Origin: Alentia gelatinosa
Taxonomy: Eukaryota > Annelida > Polychaeta > Phyllodocida > Polynoidae
Assembly: GCA_950022655.1 (NCBI GenBank)
Contig: OX465589.1
Location: 30,047,970 to 30,111,969, forward strand
Length of the DNA: 64,000 bases
Direction of reading: 5' to 3'
Shown here: positions 62,765 through 64,000 of the stretch, piece after piece
Position numbering within the stretch: the first letter of the stretch is position 1
How the letters are laid out: the number at the start of each line of letters is the position of its first letter
Made by a program: the position numbers and the translations under genes
The notes under the pieces: generated by a model
Told to the model about the DNA's origin: nothing
Seen by the model: the letters and a program-made list of their open reading frames with translations, nothing else
Databases searched by the model: none

Positions 62765-64000
62765 TGAGGTATCATATAATATTGTTTTGTATCTACAGAT
62801 AAAATATCAATCTTAAATATGCATTATTTCTGGAATTATAATAGAAATATGGTTAATTACACTGGTTGCATCATGAGTTATATGGGGTGTATCGGGACCA
62901 TGGCACCTTTTTCATGCACCCTCCCAATACGTTACGATACGCACTGACGCGCACCGACGCGAACCTATACGCTACGATATGCCTTCCGACATGCTACGAT
63001 ATGGTAATTTTGTATCGGCTCACGTCAGCTCGTGTCGGCGTTGGTGGGTGCAGGGTCTTAGGGTTAGAGTTAGGTTTAGGGTTAGGGTTGGGGTTAAACT
63101 TAAAACGCCATTCTAACAGTATCCTGCAATACAGGTACAGGTACCGGTACAAAAATATTAAGTTCTCTGATGCATTGTAGTTTTGAAATGAATTGTTTAC
63201 TAAGCTGTACATCTAGATTTTGAGAATAATCAAAATTAATGTTAGCGATACACACACCACATGTGTCATTTCCTAGCAACTTTAACTAAATATCCAAGCA
63301 CAGTCTACCTGAGTCGAGGGCAGACACTGCAGAATGGACACTCAAAACTCGCTCACATTTTCAGCAAAATTTGAAGCTAAGGTAATATAAATAGTAATAA
63401 TACTTCCAAAATATTCTACTTCATGTATATCCATTTTTGCATCTATTAAATACTCAAGTTCAGTACTGAAAAAAATGGGTCGAAATCGATGTGGGTCGAG
63501 TTCCATTTACGGGTCGAGTTTGTTGTGGGTCGAGTTTTTTATTGATCGATTTTGTTGCGGGTCGAGTTTTCGAGTATTCATGAGTGACTAATTGGTTAAG
63601 GGTTAGGGTTAGGGTTAGGGTTAAGGTTAGGGTTAGGATAGGGTAAGGGTTAGGGTAAGGGTTAAGTACAGGGATAGGAATAGGGATAGGGTTAGGGAGA
63701 GGGTTAGTGATAGGGATAGGGATAGTGTTAGGGTTAGGGTTGGTGTTGAACTTAAAACGCCCTTCTAACAGTATCCTGCAATACAGGGTTAGGGTTAGGG
63801 ATAGGGTAAGGGTTAGGGTTGGGATAGGGATAGGGTCAGGGTTAGGGTTAGGATAGGGTTAGGGATAGGGCTAGGGATAGGGTTAGGGATAGAGTTAGGG
63901 ATGCGGATAGGGTTAGGGTTAGGGCTAGGGTTAGGGTTAGAGGGGGTGTCCACCAAGCTCCCGACGCAAACTGACGCGCCCCCATATTGCCCTTCCGATA
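62765..64000 (+). repeat. Unit 31 (partial, cut by window end)
   Basis: Simple grammar with no loop: D at about 63478, H from about 63942 and truncated after the first CpG segment. Matches unit 27 at an offset of about 9,682 bp. Confidence 0.88.

Larger units (their letters stand above)
51860..63600 (+). repeat. Nested 4.36-kb and 9.68-kb higher-order repeats
   Basis: About 51,860-53,900 matches about 61,550-63,600 (offset 9,682-9,684 bp) through GATGGGGTG, ACGATACGCACTG and GGGGTTAAACTT. Inside it, about 53,810-56,300 matches about 58,160-60,600 at 4,359-4,361 bp. Edges are approximate. Confidence 0.75.
1..64000 (+). repeat. Subtelomere-type compound satellite array
   Basis: The whole window is direct copies of one compound unit, 30 complete as cut here plus a partial one at the right. 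Every copy interleaves short degenerate TTAGGG tracts with the same non-telomeric blocks, always in the same orientation; I saw no inverted copy and no unrelated insertion. No stretch holds a gene I can support. The array continues past both window ends: the last unit is cut inside block H, and the first starts at the anchor without its upstream neighbour. TTAGGG on the + strand implies, by the usual convention, that the telomere is to the right. An internal chromosomal location is not excluded. Confidence 0.95.

Noticed and set aside
1..64000. CRISPR array
   Set aside because: Repeats are long, adjacent and themselves telomeric; there are no unique spacers between short identical repeats and no associated genes.
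1..64000. Transposable element as the source of the array
   Set aside because: No long terminal repeats, terminal inverted repeats, target-site duplications, reverse transcriptase or transposase frame was seen in any unit.

Overview
The window is one uninterrupted array of subtelomere-type satellite DNA. About 30 direct, head-to-tail copies of a compound repeat fill it from end to end, and I find no supportable protein or RNA gene. The G-rich telomere motif TTAGGG (plus degenerate forms such as ATAGGG, CTAGGG, TAAGGG and TTGGGA) lies on the + strand in every copy. Organism: a eukaryote using TTAGGG-type telomeres. That motif is shared by vertebrates, many invertebrates, many fungi and several protist groups, so I do not name a species. 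If the array keeps the usual orientation, the chromosome end lies to the right.

Layout. I cut units at the anchor TGAGGTATCATATAATATTG. Each unit reads A (about 290 bp front with a 10-bp-period CpG-rich core), B (about 38 bp telomeric tract), C (about 380 bp non-telomeric, A+T-leaning), D (about 118 bp, a roughly 16-bp GGGTCGAG minisatellite), E (about 165 bp degenerate telomeric), F (40 bp copy of the start of C), G (about 150 bp degenerate telomeric), H (about 340 bp, CpG blocks then an A+T-rich tail). Units 1 to 30 start at 1, 1528, 3820, 5812, 7738, 9638, 11577, 13474, 14999, 16532, 19379, 20904, 22436, 25283, 28130, 30007, 31902, 33791, 35687, 38141, 40963, 42859, 44379, 46832, 49285, 51193, 53083, 54601, 57443 and 58960. 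A partial unit 31 starts at 62765.

Lengths vary in steps. The simplest unit is about 1,520-1,530 bp. A D-E-F-G loop of about 380 bp is inserted once in most longer units and twice in unit 2. In ten places D is fused at one shared breakpoint to the end of A, giving a short 934-958 bp module. These three lengths account for nearly every unit size (about 1,520; 1,900; 2,290; 2,450; 2,845; 3,805).

Above the unit level there are recent tandem duplications several kb long: about 5.9 kb (14.0-25.8 kb), 7.17 kb (32.4-45.9 kb), and 4.36 kb nested in 9.68 kb (about 51.8-63.6 kb). One carries a roughly 1 kb patch resembling another part of the array, and one lacks exactly one short module. This is what unequal exchange and gene conversion leave behind.

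The open reading frames present are by-products: telomeric repeats read as Leu-Gly, Asn-Pro, Arg-Val or Leu-Thr strings, and the frames are broken by ordinary variants in several copies. The points most worth a second look are the modular grammar, the 10-bp CpG periodicity shared by A and H, the single recurrent D-A fusion, and the resemblance to telomere-flanked blocks amplified in telomerase-independent telomere maintenance.
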